From Arthrobacter sp. StoSoilB5 (GTDB lineage Bacteria; Actinomycetota; Actinomycetes; Actinomycetales; Micrococcaceae), in NCBI RefSeq assembly GCF_019977235.1, contig NZ_AP024646.1:2976001-3040000 (forward strand): DNA of 64,000 nt, written 5' to 3'. The position numbers were made by a program, and so were the translations under genes. Numbering within the stretch: position 1 is the first letter of the stretch; each line of letters opens with the position of its first letter. Positions 55,449 to 64,000 of the stretch are shown piece by piece. The notes beneath the pieces were generated by a model. That model had not been told where the DNA came from. It was given only the letters and a program-made list of their open reading frames with translations, and ran no database searches.

Positions 55449-56825
55449 CTAGGCTGCTTCCAGAATGGCAACAACGCCCTGCCCGCCAGCGGCGCACACC
55501 GAAACCAGGCCCCGTGCCGGCCTGCCGTCCACAAGTCCCTTCTCGTGGAGCATCTTTGCCAGCGATGCCACAATCCTGCCACCGGTTGCTGCGAATGGGT
55601 GGCCGGCCGCCAGTGAAGACCCGTTGATGTTCAGCTTTGCACGGTCCACCTTTCCCAAAGCGCCGTCCAGCCCCAACCGCGTCCGCCCGAAGTCCTCGTC
55701 TTCCCAGGCGGCCATGGTGCTGAGGACGGTCCCGGCGAAGGCCTCGTGTATTTCGAAGAAGTCGAAATCTTCCAGTGTCAGCCCGTGGCGGGCAAGGAGG
55801 CGCGGCACGGCGAAGACCGGCGCCATCAGTAGTCCGTCCTTGCCGTGGACGAAGTCGACGGCGGCCGCCTCACCGTCCAGGACGGTGGCGAGCTTGGGCA
55901 GGCCCCGGCTGTCCGCCCACTCTTCGGTGGCAAGCAGGACTGTTGAGGCTCCATCGGTCAATGGTGTCGAATTGCCGGCCGTCATTGTGGCCTCGGACCC
56001 CAGGTTCTTGCCGAAGACAGGCTTCAGGGTGGAGAGCTTCTCCAAGGTGGTGTCCGCGCGAAGATTGGAGTCCCGATTAAGGCCGCGGTACGGAGTGATG
56101 AGGTCGTCGAAGAAGCCACGATCGTAAGCGGCGGCGAGGTTGCGGTGGCTGTTGAAGGCGAGTTCGTCCTGCGCCTCCCGGCTGATCTTCCACTGTGCCG
56201 TGGTGAGGGCTTGGTGTTCGCCCATGGACAGCCCGGTGCGCGGCTCACCCGTGTTGGGAGCATCGGGGGCCAGGTCCTTGGGGCGCATGCGTGCCAGGAT
56301 CTTTAGCTTCTGTACCGGTGTCTTGGCGCGGTTGAGGTCCAGGAGGATCTCCCGGAGTCCTTCGCTGACGGCGATCGGGGCATCGGACGCCGAGTCAACA
56401 CCCCCGGCGATGGCGGAATCGATCTGTCCCAGCTTGATTTTGTTTGCAAGCCCCAGGACGGTTTCCAGCCCGGTGGCGCATGCCTGCTGGAGGTCGTATG
56501 CCGGTGTCTCTGCCGATAATGCCGAACCCAATACAGCTTCACGGGTGAGGTTGAAGTCGCGTGAATGCTTCAGGACGGCACCTGCCGCTACTTCGCCTAT
56601 CCGTTCGTCCTGCAGTCCGAACCGGGCAATGAGCCCGTCCAATGCCGCGGTGAGCATGTCCTGGTTGGACGACTTCACGTAAGCGCCGCCCGTGCGGGCG
56701 AAGGGGATCCTGTTGCCGCCCGCAATGACTGCAGAACGCGTTCCCTGACGGCGTTTGCCCTGTTCCCCCGTTGCGAAGCCGCTTGTGTCTGTGTTCGTGC
56801 CTGCGGGTGTTTCTGCTGCGGCCAT
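55449..56825 (-). CDS. Acetyl-CoA C-acyltransferase (thiolase)
   Basis: A 458-residue thiolase, catalysing the last step of fatty acid oxidation or the reverse condensation. The nucleophilic cysteine is in QQACATGLE, the histidine in GHPFAATGGR, and the second cysteine in VSVCAAGGQG. The gene is divergent from the TetR regulator with 61 bases between, and starts the fadA-fabG-maoC operon. GAAGGAG lies 8 bases before the ATG. The 13-bp palindrome between the two genes could control both. Confidence 0.94.
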   Translation of the reverse strand: MAAAETPAGTNTDTSGFATGEQGKRRQGTRSAVIAGGNRIPFARTGGAYVKSSNQDMLTAALDGLIARFGLQDERIGEVAAGAVLKHSRDFNLTREAVLGSALSAETPAYDLQQACATGLETVLGLANKIKLGQIDSAIAGGVDSASDAPIAVSEGLREILLDLNRAKTPVQKLKILARMRPKDLAPDAPNTGEPRTGLSMGEHQALTTAQWKISREAQDELAFNSHRNLAAAYDRGFFDDLITPYRGLNRDSNLRADTTLEKLSTLKPVFGKNLGSEATMTAGNSTPLTDGASTVLLATEEWADSRGLPKLATVLDGEAAAVDFVHGKDGLLMAPVFAVPRLLARHGLTLEDFDFFEIHEAFAGTVLSTMAAWEDEDFGRTRLGLDGALGKVDRAKLNINGSSLAAGHPFAATGGRIVASLAKMLHEKGLVDGRPARGLVSVCAAGGQGVVAILEAA

Positions 56826-56855
56826 GCCTGACTCCTTCGATCAATGCCAGTTACT

Positions 56856-56886
56856 GATACCCAGCGTACCTGATACGCTGGGTATC
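56856..56886. promoter_or_regulatory. Perfect 13-bp palindrome, probable TetR operator
   Basis: gatacccagcgta (56856-56868) is repeated in reverse complement at 56874-56886 with a 5-base spacer. It ends exactly at the GTG start of the TetR gene and covers its -10 (TACGCT, 56874-56879). A regulator bound here would block its own promoter and could affect the thiolase operon. Confidence 0.75.
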
Positions 56887-57624
56887 GTGAACAGTCGCAG
56901 TACAGATTTCCCGCAAGCTTCTGCCTCCTCCGGGGCCAATGCTGTTGATGTTTCAGAGGACTCCGGCGGTGCCGTTCCGGACGCTGGAATCGATGGGCGC
57001 GCCGCCAGATGGCAAAGCCATCGCGAGTCACGTCGTCGCGAGCTCATCAAGGCAGCACGCCGGGCCGTGCACGCCCTGGGCAGCGAGGCTTCCATGGAAG
57101 ACATCGCTGGAGCCGCCGGCACCTCAAAGTCTGTGTACTACCGCTATTTCGGTGATAAGGCAGGCCTTCAACAGGCCATGGGAGAAGTAGTCCTGGGGCA
57201 AATGCAACGCCGCATGAAGGAAGCGGCCCAGTTGGCGCAGACGCCCCGGGAAGGGCTCTGCGCCATGGTGTCGGCGTACCTGCAAATGGCAGAATCCAGC
57301 CCCAACGTTTACGCGTTCATTACCCGGCTGACACCCGGGGAAGCTTCGTCACAGGATGCCATTGCGGCGTCAGGGGCACTGGGTAACTTCTTCGAGCAAA
57401 TCACGGACATGATCGCGACACCCATGCGGCAGTACCTCGGAACCGAGAACGAAGCGTTGATCGAGTACTGGCCCACAGCAGCCATCGGGCTCGTTCGGAA
57501 TGCCGGCGAAATGTGGCTGGGAAGCCCCGCTTCCGACACCAAACCGGACCAGGCATCCATGGCCGGGCACATCACGGACTGGCTATGCCTGGGCATCGCT
57601 CCGGAGCTCAAACCAACCACCTGA
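56887..57624 (+). CDS. TetR family transcriptional regulator
   Basis: A 245-residue TetR repressor. After about 40 non-conserved residues comes the helix-turn-helix domain (RRRELIKAARRAVHAL, SMEDIAGAAGTSKSVYYRYFGDKAGL), then a helical ligand domain that probably senses an acyl-CoA. The GTG at 56887 appears leaderless: TACGCT ends 7 bases before it and is inside the palindrome. The frame is open to 56755 through the thiolase N-terminus, which is not used. The large acyl-CoA dehydrogenase gene follows 45 bases downstream. Confidence 0.9.
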   Translation: MNSRSTDFPQASASSGANAVDVSEDSGGAVPDAGIDGRAARWQSHRESRRRELIKAARRAVHALGSEASMEDIAGAAGTSKSVYYRYFGDKAGLQQAMGEVVLGQMQRRMKEAAQLAQTPREGLCAMVSAYLQMAESSPNVYAFITRLTPGEASSQDAIAASGALGNFFEQITDMIATPMRQYLGTENEALIEYWPTAAIGLVRNAGEMWLGSPASDTKPDQASMAGHITDWLCLGIAPELKPTT

Positions 57625-57669
57625 CATGAAAAAGACCCATCAGTTGTAGGAACCAAAGAAGGAATCAGC

Positions 57670-59793
57670 ATGACTGAAGTAGTGGACCGGGCGTCGTCAG
57701 CCCATCAACCATCCGGCCGCGAGGAAGCGGCAGTGCACACTGGTGGATCCGCCGGCCAGGTTGGGGACCCGGTGGTCGACGTCGCAGGGCTCGGCGAGCA
57801 GCTCCTGGGCAAGTGGGCCCACATCCGGCGCCAGGCCCGCGAAATAGCGGGTCATCCCGATGTCCAGAAAATTGAAGGGCTCCATCACACCGAACACCGG
57901 GCCCGCGTGTTCGAACAGTTGAAGTTCCTGGTGGATAACAATGCCGTGCACCGGGCGTTTCCCACCCGCATGGGCGGCTCAGATGACCACGGCGGCAACA
58001 TCGCCGGATTCGAAGAACTCGTCACGGCAGACCCGTCGCTGCAGATCAAGGCCGGCGTTCAATGGGGCCTCTTTGGCTCCGCTGTCATGCACCTTGGTAC
58101 CCGGGAGCACCACGACCAATGGCTCCCCGGAATCATGAGCCTGGCCATCCCGGGTTGTTTCGCGATGACCGAGACCGGCCACGGCTCCGACGTCGCAAGC
58201 ATCGCCACCACGGCCACCTATGACGAGGCGCGCCAGGAATTCGTCATCAATACCCCGTTCCGGGCAGCCTGGAAGGACTATATCGGCAACGCGGCAAACG
58301 ATGGCCTTGCCGCCGTCGTCTTTGCACAGCTGGTCACCAGGAACGTCAACCACGGCGTCCACGCCTTCTATGTAGAGCTGCGGGATCCCGTCACCAAAGA
58401 GTTCCTGCCAGGGATTGGCGGGGAGGACGACGGAATCAAGGGCGGCCTCAACGGCATTGACAACGGAAGGCTGCATTTCACTGATGTGCGTATTCCCCGC
58501 ACCAACCTCCTGAACCGCTATGGCGACGTAGCCGTCGATGGTACGTATTCATCAACGATCGAAAGCCCCGGCCGCCGCTTCTTCACCATGCTCGGAACCT
58601 TGGTCCAAGGCCGGGTCTCCCTGGACGGTGCCGCCGTGGCAGCCAGCAAGGTGGCGCTCAAAACAGCCATCCAGTACGCCACCGAGCGCCGTCAGTTCAA
58701 TGCATCTTCCCCCACCGATGAAGAAGTCCTGCTGGACTATCAGCGTCACCAGCGGCGCCTGTTCACCCGGCTCGCCACCACCTACGCTGCCAGTTTTGCC
58801 CACGAGCAGCTTCTGCAGAAGTTCGACGACGTCTTCTCCGGTGCCCACGACACTGACGCCGACCGCCAGGACCTGGAAACATTGGCAGCGGCTCTGAAGC
58901 CGCTCAGCACGTGGCACGCCCTGGACACCCTGCAGGAATGCCGTGAAGCCTGCGGTGGCGCGGGATTCCTGATCGAGAACCGCTTTGCCTCGCTGCGTGC
59001 GGACCTTGACGTTTATGTGACGTTTGAAGGCGATAACACCGTCCTGCTGCAGTTGGTGGCCAAACGTCTCCTGGCTGACTATGCCAAGGAATTCCGCAGT
59101 GCCGACTTCGGCGTGCTCGCACGTTACGTAGTGGACCAGGCCGCTGGCGTCGCTTTGCACCGGACGGGACTTCGCCAAGTTGCCCAGTTCGTAGCGGACA
59201 CGGGTTCGGTGCAGAAAGCAGCGCTGGCTTTGCGCGACGAGGAAGGCCAGAGGACCCTGCTGACTGACCGCGTGCAGTCCATGGTGGCGGAAGTCGGGGC
59301 TGCGCTGAAAGGCGCCAATAAGCTGCCCCAGCACCAGGCCGCGGCCCTCTTCAACCAGCACCAGCACGAACTCATAGAAGCCGCGCAGGCACACGCCGAG
59401 CTGCTCCAGTGGGAAGCCTTCACGGAGGCGTTGGCCGAGGTTTCCGACGACGGGACCAAGCGGGTCCTCACATGGCTGCGTGATCTGTTCGGTCTTTCGC
59501 TTATCGAGAAGCACCTGGCGTGGTACCTCATGAACGGCCGGCTCTCGATGCAGCGTGGCCGGACCGTGGGCACCTACATCAACCGGCTGCTGGTCAAGAT
59601 CCGTCCGCACGCGCTTGACCTTGTGGAGGCCTTTGGCTACGGCCCCGAGCACCTGCGCGCCGCAATCGCGACCGGCGCTGAAGCACGGCGACAGGATGAG
59701 GCCGCCATCCACTTCCGTAAACAGCGCGCCAGCGGCTCCGCGCCGGCCGACGAGAAGTCGTTACTGGCCTTGAAAGCGTCAAAGTCCCGCTAG
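57670..59793 (+). CDS. Large acyl-CoA dehydrogenase/oxidase family protein
   Basis: A 707-residue flavoenzyme, about twice the length of a normal acyl-CoA dehydrogenase. The first 440 residues hold the dehydrogenase fold (PGCFAMTETGHGSDVAS for FAD and substrate, REACGGAGFLIENRF, DVYVTFEGDNTVLL, as in acyl-CoA oxidases); the last 270 form a helical C-terminal domain like peroxisomal oxidases. It may feed electrons to oxygen or to an electron carrier. AAGGAA lies 9 bases before the ATG. It shares the TetR transcript or lies just past it. Confidence 0.9.
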   Translation: MTEVVDRASSAHQPSGREEAAVHTGGSAGQVGDPVVDVAGLGEQLLGKWAHIRRQAREIAGHPDVQKIEGLHHTEHRARVFEQLKFLVDNNAVHRAFPTRMGGSDDHGGNIAGFEELVTADPSLQIKAGVQWGLFGSAVMHLGTREHHDQWLPGIMSLAIPGCFAMTETGHGSDVASIATTATYDEARQEFVINTPFRAAWKDYIGNAANDGLAAVVFAQLVTRNVNHGVHAFYVELRDPVTKEFLPGIGGEDDGIKGGLNGIDNGRLHFTDVRIPRTNLLNRYGDVAVDGTYSSTIESPGRRFFTMLGTLVQGRVSLDGAAVAASKVALKTAIQYATERRQFNASSPTDEEVLLDYQRHQRRLFTRLATTYAASFAHEQLLQKFDDVFSGAHDTDADRQDLETLAAALKPLSTWHALDTLQECREACGGAGFLIENRFASLRADLDVYVTFEGDNTVLLQLVAKRLLADYAKEFRSADFGVLARYVVDQAAGVALHRTGLRQVAQFVADTGSVQKAALALRDEEGQRTLLTDRVQSMVAEVGAALKGANKLPQHQAAALFNQHQHELIEAAQAHAELLQWEAFTEALAEVSDDGTKRVLTWLRDLFGLSLIEKHLAWYLMNGRLSMQRGRTVGTYINRLLVKIRPHALDLVEAFGYGPEHLRAAIATGAEARRQDEAAIHFRKQRASGSAPADEKSLLALKASKSR

Positions 59794-59844
59794 CAGGACG
59801 TGATTTCCGAACGGTGAACTTTTTCGGAAGTTTCGCCAAAGCGC

Positions 59845-59880
59845 GACGGCGCCGTCCCCCAGGCAGGGGGCGGCGCCGTC
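59845..59880. terminator. Terminator between acyl-CoA dehydrogenase and glgA
   Basis: A GC-rich hairpin with a 10-bp outer stem (59845-59854 with 59871-59880), one bulged base and a 5-bp inner stem around a 5-base loop. Only short T-tracts follow. It lies between convergent genes. Confidence 0.75.
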
Positions 59881-59914
59881 GTGGTTTTGCCTGCTTTTCA
59901 GGACGGTTTGTTGC

Positions 59915-61111
59915 TCAGATAAGCACTGACCGGTACACCTCGAGCGTCGTTTCGGTGATGGATTCCCACGAGAAATGTTCCTCGGCACGGCGCCGGCCCG
60001 CAATGCCCATCTTGCGGGCGCGCTCTGGATCGGCGACTACCTCGTTCAGGGCTGCAGCGAAATCGGCCACGAATTTTTCAGGATCAAGCGGTGTTCCCGT
60101 ACCGTCTGTGACCTGCTCCAAGGGAACCAGGAGGCCGGTCTCGCCATGCTGGACGACTTCTGGAATGCCGCCGGTAGCACTTGCCACGACGGCGGCGCCG
60201 CAAGCCATAGCTTCAAGATTAACGATGCCCAGCGGTTCGTAGATGGAGGGGCAGGCGAATGCGGTGGCGTGGCTGAGGACCTGGATGAGTTCCCGGCGCG
60301 GGAGCATCCGCTCAATCAGGATGACACCCCCACGCTTGCTCTGGAGTTCCTCAATCAGGCGTGCCGTTTCAGCCGCCAATTCGGGAGTATCGGCCGCGCC
60401 CAGGCAGAGGACAAGCTGCACGTCGGCGGGAAGGCTGGAAGCGGCGCGCAGCAGGTAGGGCACGCCTTTTTGACGCGTGTTCCGGCCAACGAAAACCACG
60501 CTCGGCTTGGCAGGATCGATTCCCAACGCGCGAATGGCGTCGTCCTCTTCGTCCCGTTCCCACAACGAAACGTCGATTCCGTTGTGGACGACACGGACCT
60601 TGGCCGGGTCCACCTCGGGGTAGCTGCGCAGGATGTCCTGCCGCATTCCATCCGATACGGCGATGATCGCGGCAGCCGCTTCGTAGGCCGTCTTCTCAAC
60701 CCACGATGACAACGCGTAGCCGCCACCAAGCTGTTCGGCCTTCCAAGGGCGCAGCGGCTCAAGGCTGTGGGCGCTGAGCACATGCGGAATGCCGTGCAAC
60801 AGCGAAGCCAGGTGTCCTGCCATATTGGCGTACCAGGTGTGCGAGTGGACAAGGTCCGCTCCCGCAATGTCCGGAACGATCCGAAGATCAACGCCCAGGG
60901 TCTGGATGGCGGCGTTGGCATCACCGAGGTCTTCGGGCGTGGCGTAGGAGGCGACGGTGGCGCCATGGTAGTCGGCATCACGTGGGGCGCCAAACGCCCG
61001 AACATGAAGATCCACGTGCTTCGCCAGCACCCGGCTGAGCTCGGCAACGTGGACACCGGCACCGCCATAAATTTCCGGAGGGAATTCTTTAGTCACAATG
61101 TCTATTCGCAC
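59915..61111 (-). CDS. glgA: Glycogen synthase GlgA (actinobacterial GT4 type)
   Basis: A 398-residue GT4 transferase of the type that builds alpha-1,4-glucan or maltose-1-phosphate in Actinobacteria. It begins RIDIVTKEFPPEIYGGAG, then ALSSWVEKTAYEAAAAIIAVS, VVFVGRNTRQKGVPYL and ACPSIYEPLGIVNLEAMACG, the donor-binding region. The GTG at 61111 is chosen because TACGTT (61119-61124, minus strand) ends 7 bases before it, a leaderless pattern; the TTG at 61120 is an alternative. It is divergent from glgC with 93 bases between. Confidence 0.92.
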   Translation of the reverse strand: MRIDIVTKEFPPEIYGGAGVHVAELSRVLAKHVDLHVRAFGAPRDADYHGATVASYATPEDLGDANAAIQTLGVDLRIVPDIAGADLVHSHTWYANMAGHLASLLHGIPHVLSAHSLEPLRPWKAEQLGGGYALSSWVEKTAYEAAAAIIAVSDGMRQDILRSYPEVDPAKVRVVHNGIDVSLWERDEEDDAIRALGIDPAKPSVVFVGRNTRQKGVPYLLRAASSLPADVQLVLCLGAADTPELAAETARLIEELQSKRGGVILIERMLPRRELIQVLSHATAFACPSIYEPLGIVNLEAMACGAAVVASATGGIPEVVQHGETGLLVPLEQVTDGTGTPLDPEKFVADFAAALNEVVADPERARKMGIAGRRRAEEHFSWESITETTLEVYRSVLI

Positions 61112-61204
61112 GTTACCCAACGTAGTCGTTCCGGCTTATGTGTTCTAGTGTGAAAGAGTCCGGAAAATCGGACTTTTGGGGGCTACGAAGACGTACGGGG
61201 AGCT

Positions 61205-62617
61205 ATGACCATGGCGTTGAAGAAAGTATTGGCAATCGTGTTGGCTGGCGGCGAAGGCAACCGTCTCATGCCTTTGACGGCGGACAGGGCCAAGCCAGCA
61301 GTTCCGTTTGCAGGGGGCTACAGACTTATTGACTTTGCACTATCGAATCTGGTCAATTCGGGATATTTGAGAATCGTGGTCCTGACGCAGTACAAGTCGC
61401 ACAGCCTGGACCGCCACATCTCCGAGACTTGGCGTATGTCCACGCAGTTGGGCCGCTATGTAGCCTCCGTTCCGGCGCAGCAACGCGTCGGCAAGAGCTG
61501 GTTCCTTGGCAGTGCGAACGCCATTTACCAGTCGCTGAACCTTATTCACGACGACGCTCCGGACATTGTGGTTGTGGTCGGCGCAGACCACGTTTACCGC
61601 ATGGACTTCTCTCAAATGGTCGAACAGCACATTGCCAGCGGCGCGAAGGCTACCGTAGCAGCCGTCCGGCAGCCGCTGAACATGGCCAACCAGTTCGGCG
61701 TCATCGAGGTTGACCAGAACGATCCCCAGAAGATTGCAGCATTCGTCGAGAAACCGGCCAGCACGCCCGGGCTGGCAGCCGATCCCACCCAGTTCCTCGC
61801 CTCCATGGGCAACTACGTCTTCAACGCCGACGCCCTGGTTGAGGCGCTGCACGTTGACGCCGAGCGCCTTGATACAAAGCACGACATGGGCGGCGACATC
61901 ATTCCCTACTTCGTGGACAAGGGCGAAGCCGGGGTCTACGACTTCACGCTTAACGACATTCCTGGTGCGACGGAACGTGACCGTACCTACTGGCGGGACG
62001 TCGGCACCATCGACTCCTTCTACGACGCCCACGTTGACCTCATCTCCCCCATGCCGATCTTCAATCTATACAACTCCGAATGGCCCATCTACACCCGCCA
62101 GAGCATCTCCCCTCCCGCCAAGTTTGTGCGCGGTGGTAACAGCACCGTGGGTACTGCCCTGGACTCCATTGTTGCCAGCGGAGTGGTGATCTCAGGCGGC
62201 ATCGTCGAAGGTTCCGTACTGTCCAACGACGTCTTCGTGGAGGCGGGCAGCCGCGTCCAGGACTCCGTGCTGATGGATAAGGTCCGCGTTGGCGAAGGTG
62301 CCGTGATCAAGCGGGCAATCCTGGACAAGAACGTCAAGGTCCCCGCCGGCGCCGCGATCGGACTGGATCCGGCGTTGGACAAGGCCCGCGGATACAAGGT
62401 CACCGAATCCGGGATCACCGTCCTTGCCAAGGGGCAGCTTGTCCCGGAACCTGGCGAAGCAGAGCTCGCCCTGTCCGCGGAGTACCGCCGGAGTCTGCCG
62501 GAAGCCGTCAAGGCTGCCACGCAGGATGACCCCGTGATCCGCGATTCGGCCGAAAAGGTAGCTGCCGGAATCCAGGCCAGGGTGGTAGACGCAACGTCAC
62601 AGGGCGCTGCCCGCTAG
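61205..62617 (+). CDS. glgC: Glucose-1-phosphate adenylyltransferase GlgC
   Basis: GlgC makes ADP-glucose, the donor for glycogen synthesis. The 470-residue protein has [49 protein letters not shown] and a C-terminal left-handed beta-helix ([15 protein letters not shown]), as expected. GGGGAG lies before the ATG. A small 6-bp hairpin with a short T-run (61157-61177) sits in the leader. It is divergent from glgA. Confidence 0.96.
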   Translation: MTMALKKVLAIVLAGGEGNRLMPLTADRAKPAVPFAGGYRLIDFALSNLVNSGYLRIVVLTQYKSHSLDRHISETWRMSTQLGRYVASVPAQQRVGKSWFLGSANAIYQSLNLIHDDAPDIVVVVGADHVYRMDFSQMVEQHIASGAKATVAAVRQPLNMANQFGVIEVDQNDPQKIAAFVEKPASTPGLAADPTQFLASMGNYVFNADALVEALHVDAERLDTKHDMGGDIIPYFVDKGEAGVYDFTLNDIPGATERDRTYWRDVGTIDSFYDAHVDLISPMPIFNLYNSEWPIYTRQSISPPAKFVRGGNSTVGTALDSIVASGVVISGGIVEGSVLSNDVFVEAGSRVQDSVLMDKVRVGEGAVIKRAILDKNVKVPAGAAIGLDPALDKARGYKVTESGITVLAKGQLVPEPGEAELALSAEYRRSLPEAVKAATQDDPVIRDSAEKVAAGIQARVVDATSQGAAR

Positions 62618-62693
62618 GGTCCCGTCCCACCAGCCGCTGCAGTAGCAGAACCCGAGGCAGGCCGTAGTCTCCCAAGGCTGTAAAATCAGGTCA

Positions 62694-64000
62694 ATGAGCT
62701 CCACCGATCTGACGCCTGAAGAGATCCAGGCCTGCCTCAAGGTTCTGACCACAATCCACGTCTACGACGAGGAGCACCCGGACTACGTCGCCGTTCGCCG
62801 TGCAACGGGCAAGATGTTTAAAGCTGTCAAGCGCCACCGCCGCGTGACCAAGCGGGATCTGATTGCGGAAGCGGACCGTGCAGTCATTGCCCTCACCGCC
62901 ACAGCTGCACCGGACCGCATTGATGACGAAACCCGTGGCAACAAGCTTGCTCCGTCAGCAACTGGCGAAATCGCGGGCCACCTGATCCGTTCACGTCCCT
63001 GCTATATCTGCAAGCAGCACTACACGCAGGTGGACGCGTTCTACCACCAGCTGTGCCCCGAGTGCGCGGCCTTCAGCCACAGCAAACGTGATGCCCGTAC
63101 GGACCTCACCGGCCGAAATGCCTTGTTGACCGGTGGGCGTGCCAAGATCGGTATGTACATTGCGCTCCGCCTGCTCAGGGATGGCGCCCACACCACCATC
63201 ACCACCCGTTTCCCCAAGGACGCGGCACGCCGGTTTGCCGCCATGGAAGACAGCGCGGATTGGCTGCACCGCCTGCGGATCGTTGGCATCGACCTCCGTG
63301 ATCCCGCGCAGGTAATGGCCCTGACGGACTCCCTGAACAAAGCCGGGCCGCTGGACATCATCATCAATAACGCCGCCCAGACTGTGCGACGCTCAGGAAA
63401 CGCCTACAAACCTCTGGTTGACGCCGAGGACGAGCCGTTGCCCGCCGCTTTGGAGGCTGCCAACGGCGGACCCGAGCTGGTCACGTTCGGGCACGCCCAT
63501 GACAAGCATCCGCTGGCCCTGGCCAGCAGCGTCACCGAACATCCTGTCCTTGCCGGCGATGCGATCACTTCCCTGGCGCTCTCCACGGGTTCGGCATCTT
63601 TGGCCCGTATCGAATCCGGAACGGCTATTGACGCCGGTGGGCTGGTCCCGGACCTCGCCACGATCAACAGCTGGACGCAGGTGGTGGACGAGGTGGATCC
63701 GCTCGAAATGCTCGAAGTACAGCTCTGTAACGTGACGGCACCGTTCCTGCTCGTCAGCCGCTTGCGCGATGCCATGAAACGCTCGACGGCCCGACGAAAG
63801 TACATCGTGAACGTTTCGGCCATGGAAGGCCAGTTCTCCCGTGCTTACAAGGGACCGGGACATCCTCACACCAACATGGCCAAAGCTGCCCTGAACATGA
63901 TGACGCGCACCAGCGCGCAGGAAATGTTGGATTCCGATGGCATCCTCATGACAGCGGTGGACACCGGCTGGATCACCGATGAACGCCCGCACTACACCAA
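62694..64000 (+). CDS. Short-chain dehydrogenase-like protein with N-terminal four-cysteine motif, cut off by window end
   Basis: The first 435 codons of a gene that runs past the window. Residues 1-100 are helical and unassigned. Cys103, Cys106, Cys121 and Cys124 (CxxC, 14 residues, CxxC) form a likely zinc site. A Rossmann domain follows (ALLTGGRAKIG, residues 143-153) with IINNAAQ and VNVSAMEG, as in short-chain dehydrogenases. The third glycine of TGxxxGxG is Lys, and the usual YxxxK is TNMAK: the lysine (397) is present but tyrosine is replaced by Thr393. It may be a binding protein or an enzyme with another acid. TAAAAT (62681-62686) ends 7 bases before the ATG, suggesting a leaderless start. 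Confidence 0.87.
   Translation, partial: MSSTDLTPEEIQACLKVLTTIHVYDEEHPDYVAVRRATGKMFKAVKRHRRVTKRDLIAEADRAVIALTATAAPDRIDDETRGNKLAPSATGEIAGHLIRSRPCYICKQHYTQVDAFYHQLCPECAAFSHSKRDARTDLTGRNALLTGGRAKIGMYIALRLLRDGAHTTITTRFPKDAARRFAAMEDSADWLHRLRIVGIDLRDPAQVMALTDSLNKAGPLDIIINNAAQTVRRSGNAYKPLVDAEDEPLPAALEAANGGPELVTFGHAHDKHPLALASSVTEHPVLAGDAITSLALSTGSASLARIESGTAIDAGGLVPDLATINSWTQVVDEVDPLEMLEVQLCNVTAPFLLVSRLRDAMKRSTARRKYIVNVSAMEGQFSRAYKGPGHPHTNMAKAALNMMTRTSAQEMLDSDGILMTAVDTGWITDERPHYT

Noticed and set aside
58552..59712. 386-codon minus-strand open frame
   Set aside because: Shadow of the large acyl-CoA dehydrogenase gene, which has clear motifs in the plus frame.
61157..61177. Small hairpin with T-run before glgC as an attenuator
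   Set aside because: The stem is only 6 bp and the T-run is 4 bases, too weak to call a terminator or attenuator without mapping.

Overview
This window looks like chromosomal DNA of a high-GC actinobacterium of the Micrococcaceae, most likely an Arthrobacter/Paenarthrobacter-type organism. The reasons are a complete Pup-proteasome gene set, a single fused PafBC regulator, mycothiol synthesis (MshC), RbpA, an actinobacterial GlgA/GlgC pair, and a gene order from helY through tatC/tatA, paf, prc, pup, dop and arc to trmI that I recall from Mycobacterium tuberculosis (about Rv2092c-Rv2118c). That comparison is from memory, not a search. No rRNA, CRISPR array, insertion sequence or prophage was found. 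One tRNA (Leu, anticodon GAG) is present.

Layout. 1-2.5 kb: the end of an SPFH/band-7 protein, rbpA with two candidate promoters, and a polyprenol-phosphate mannose synthase. 2.6-20.4 kb, minus strand: an amidohydrolase, the helicase HelY, TatC and TatA, a small membrane protein, PafBC, two FKBP isomerases, then PafA, PrcA, PrcB, Pup, Dop, ARC/Mpa and TrmI. Pup ends in GGQ, so it needs Dop before PafA can ligate it; ARC ends in GQYL, the tail that docks on the 20S core. 20.5-26.6 kb: an M50 protease, a HAD phosphatase, a PAC2 protein, MshC, UppP and an aldo-keto reductase.

26.6-48.4 kb is a surface-polysaccharide region. It has dTDP-rhamnose genes (rmlA, rmlB and a fused rmlC-rmlD), a rhamnosyltransferase-like protein and a three-domain glycosyltransferase fusion. 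Then come twelve tightly packed minus-strand genes: polyprenyl-phosphate sugar transferase, Gfo/Idh dehydrogenase, epimerase, DegT aminotransferase, PglD-type acetyltransferase, Wzx-like flippase, several glycosyltransferases (one fused to a rhamnosyltransferase-like domain), two Wzz-like proteins and a Wzy/O-antigen-ligase-like protein. Together these suggest a Wzx/Wzy-type polymer containing rhamnose and an N-acetylated amino sugar.

48.6-64 kb: small proteins, an acyl-CoA dehydrogenase, an M20 peptidase, tRNA-Leu, a GT2 glycosyltransferase, and a fatty-acid oxidation set (MaoC hydratase, FabG-like reductase, thiolase, large acyl-CoA dehydrogenase) around a TetR regulator with a perfect 13-bp palindrome beside its start. 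Divergent glgA and glgC follow. The window ends inside an unusual short-chain dehydrogenase that carries a four-cysteine motif and lacks the canonical catalytic tyrosine. Many genes here appear to be leaderless: a TANNNT hexamer lies 6-7 bases before the start codon with no Shine-Dalgarno sequence.
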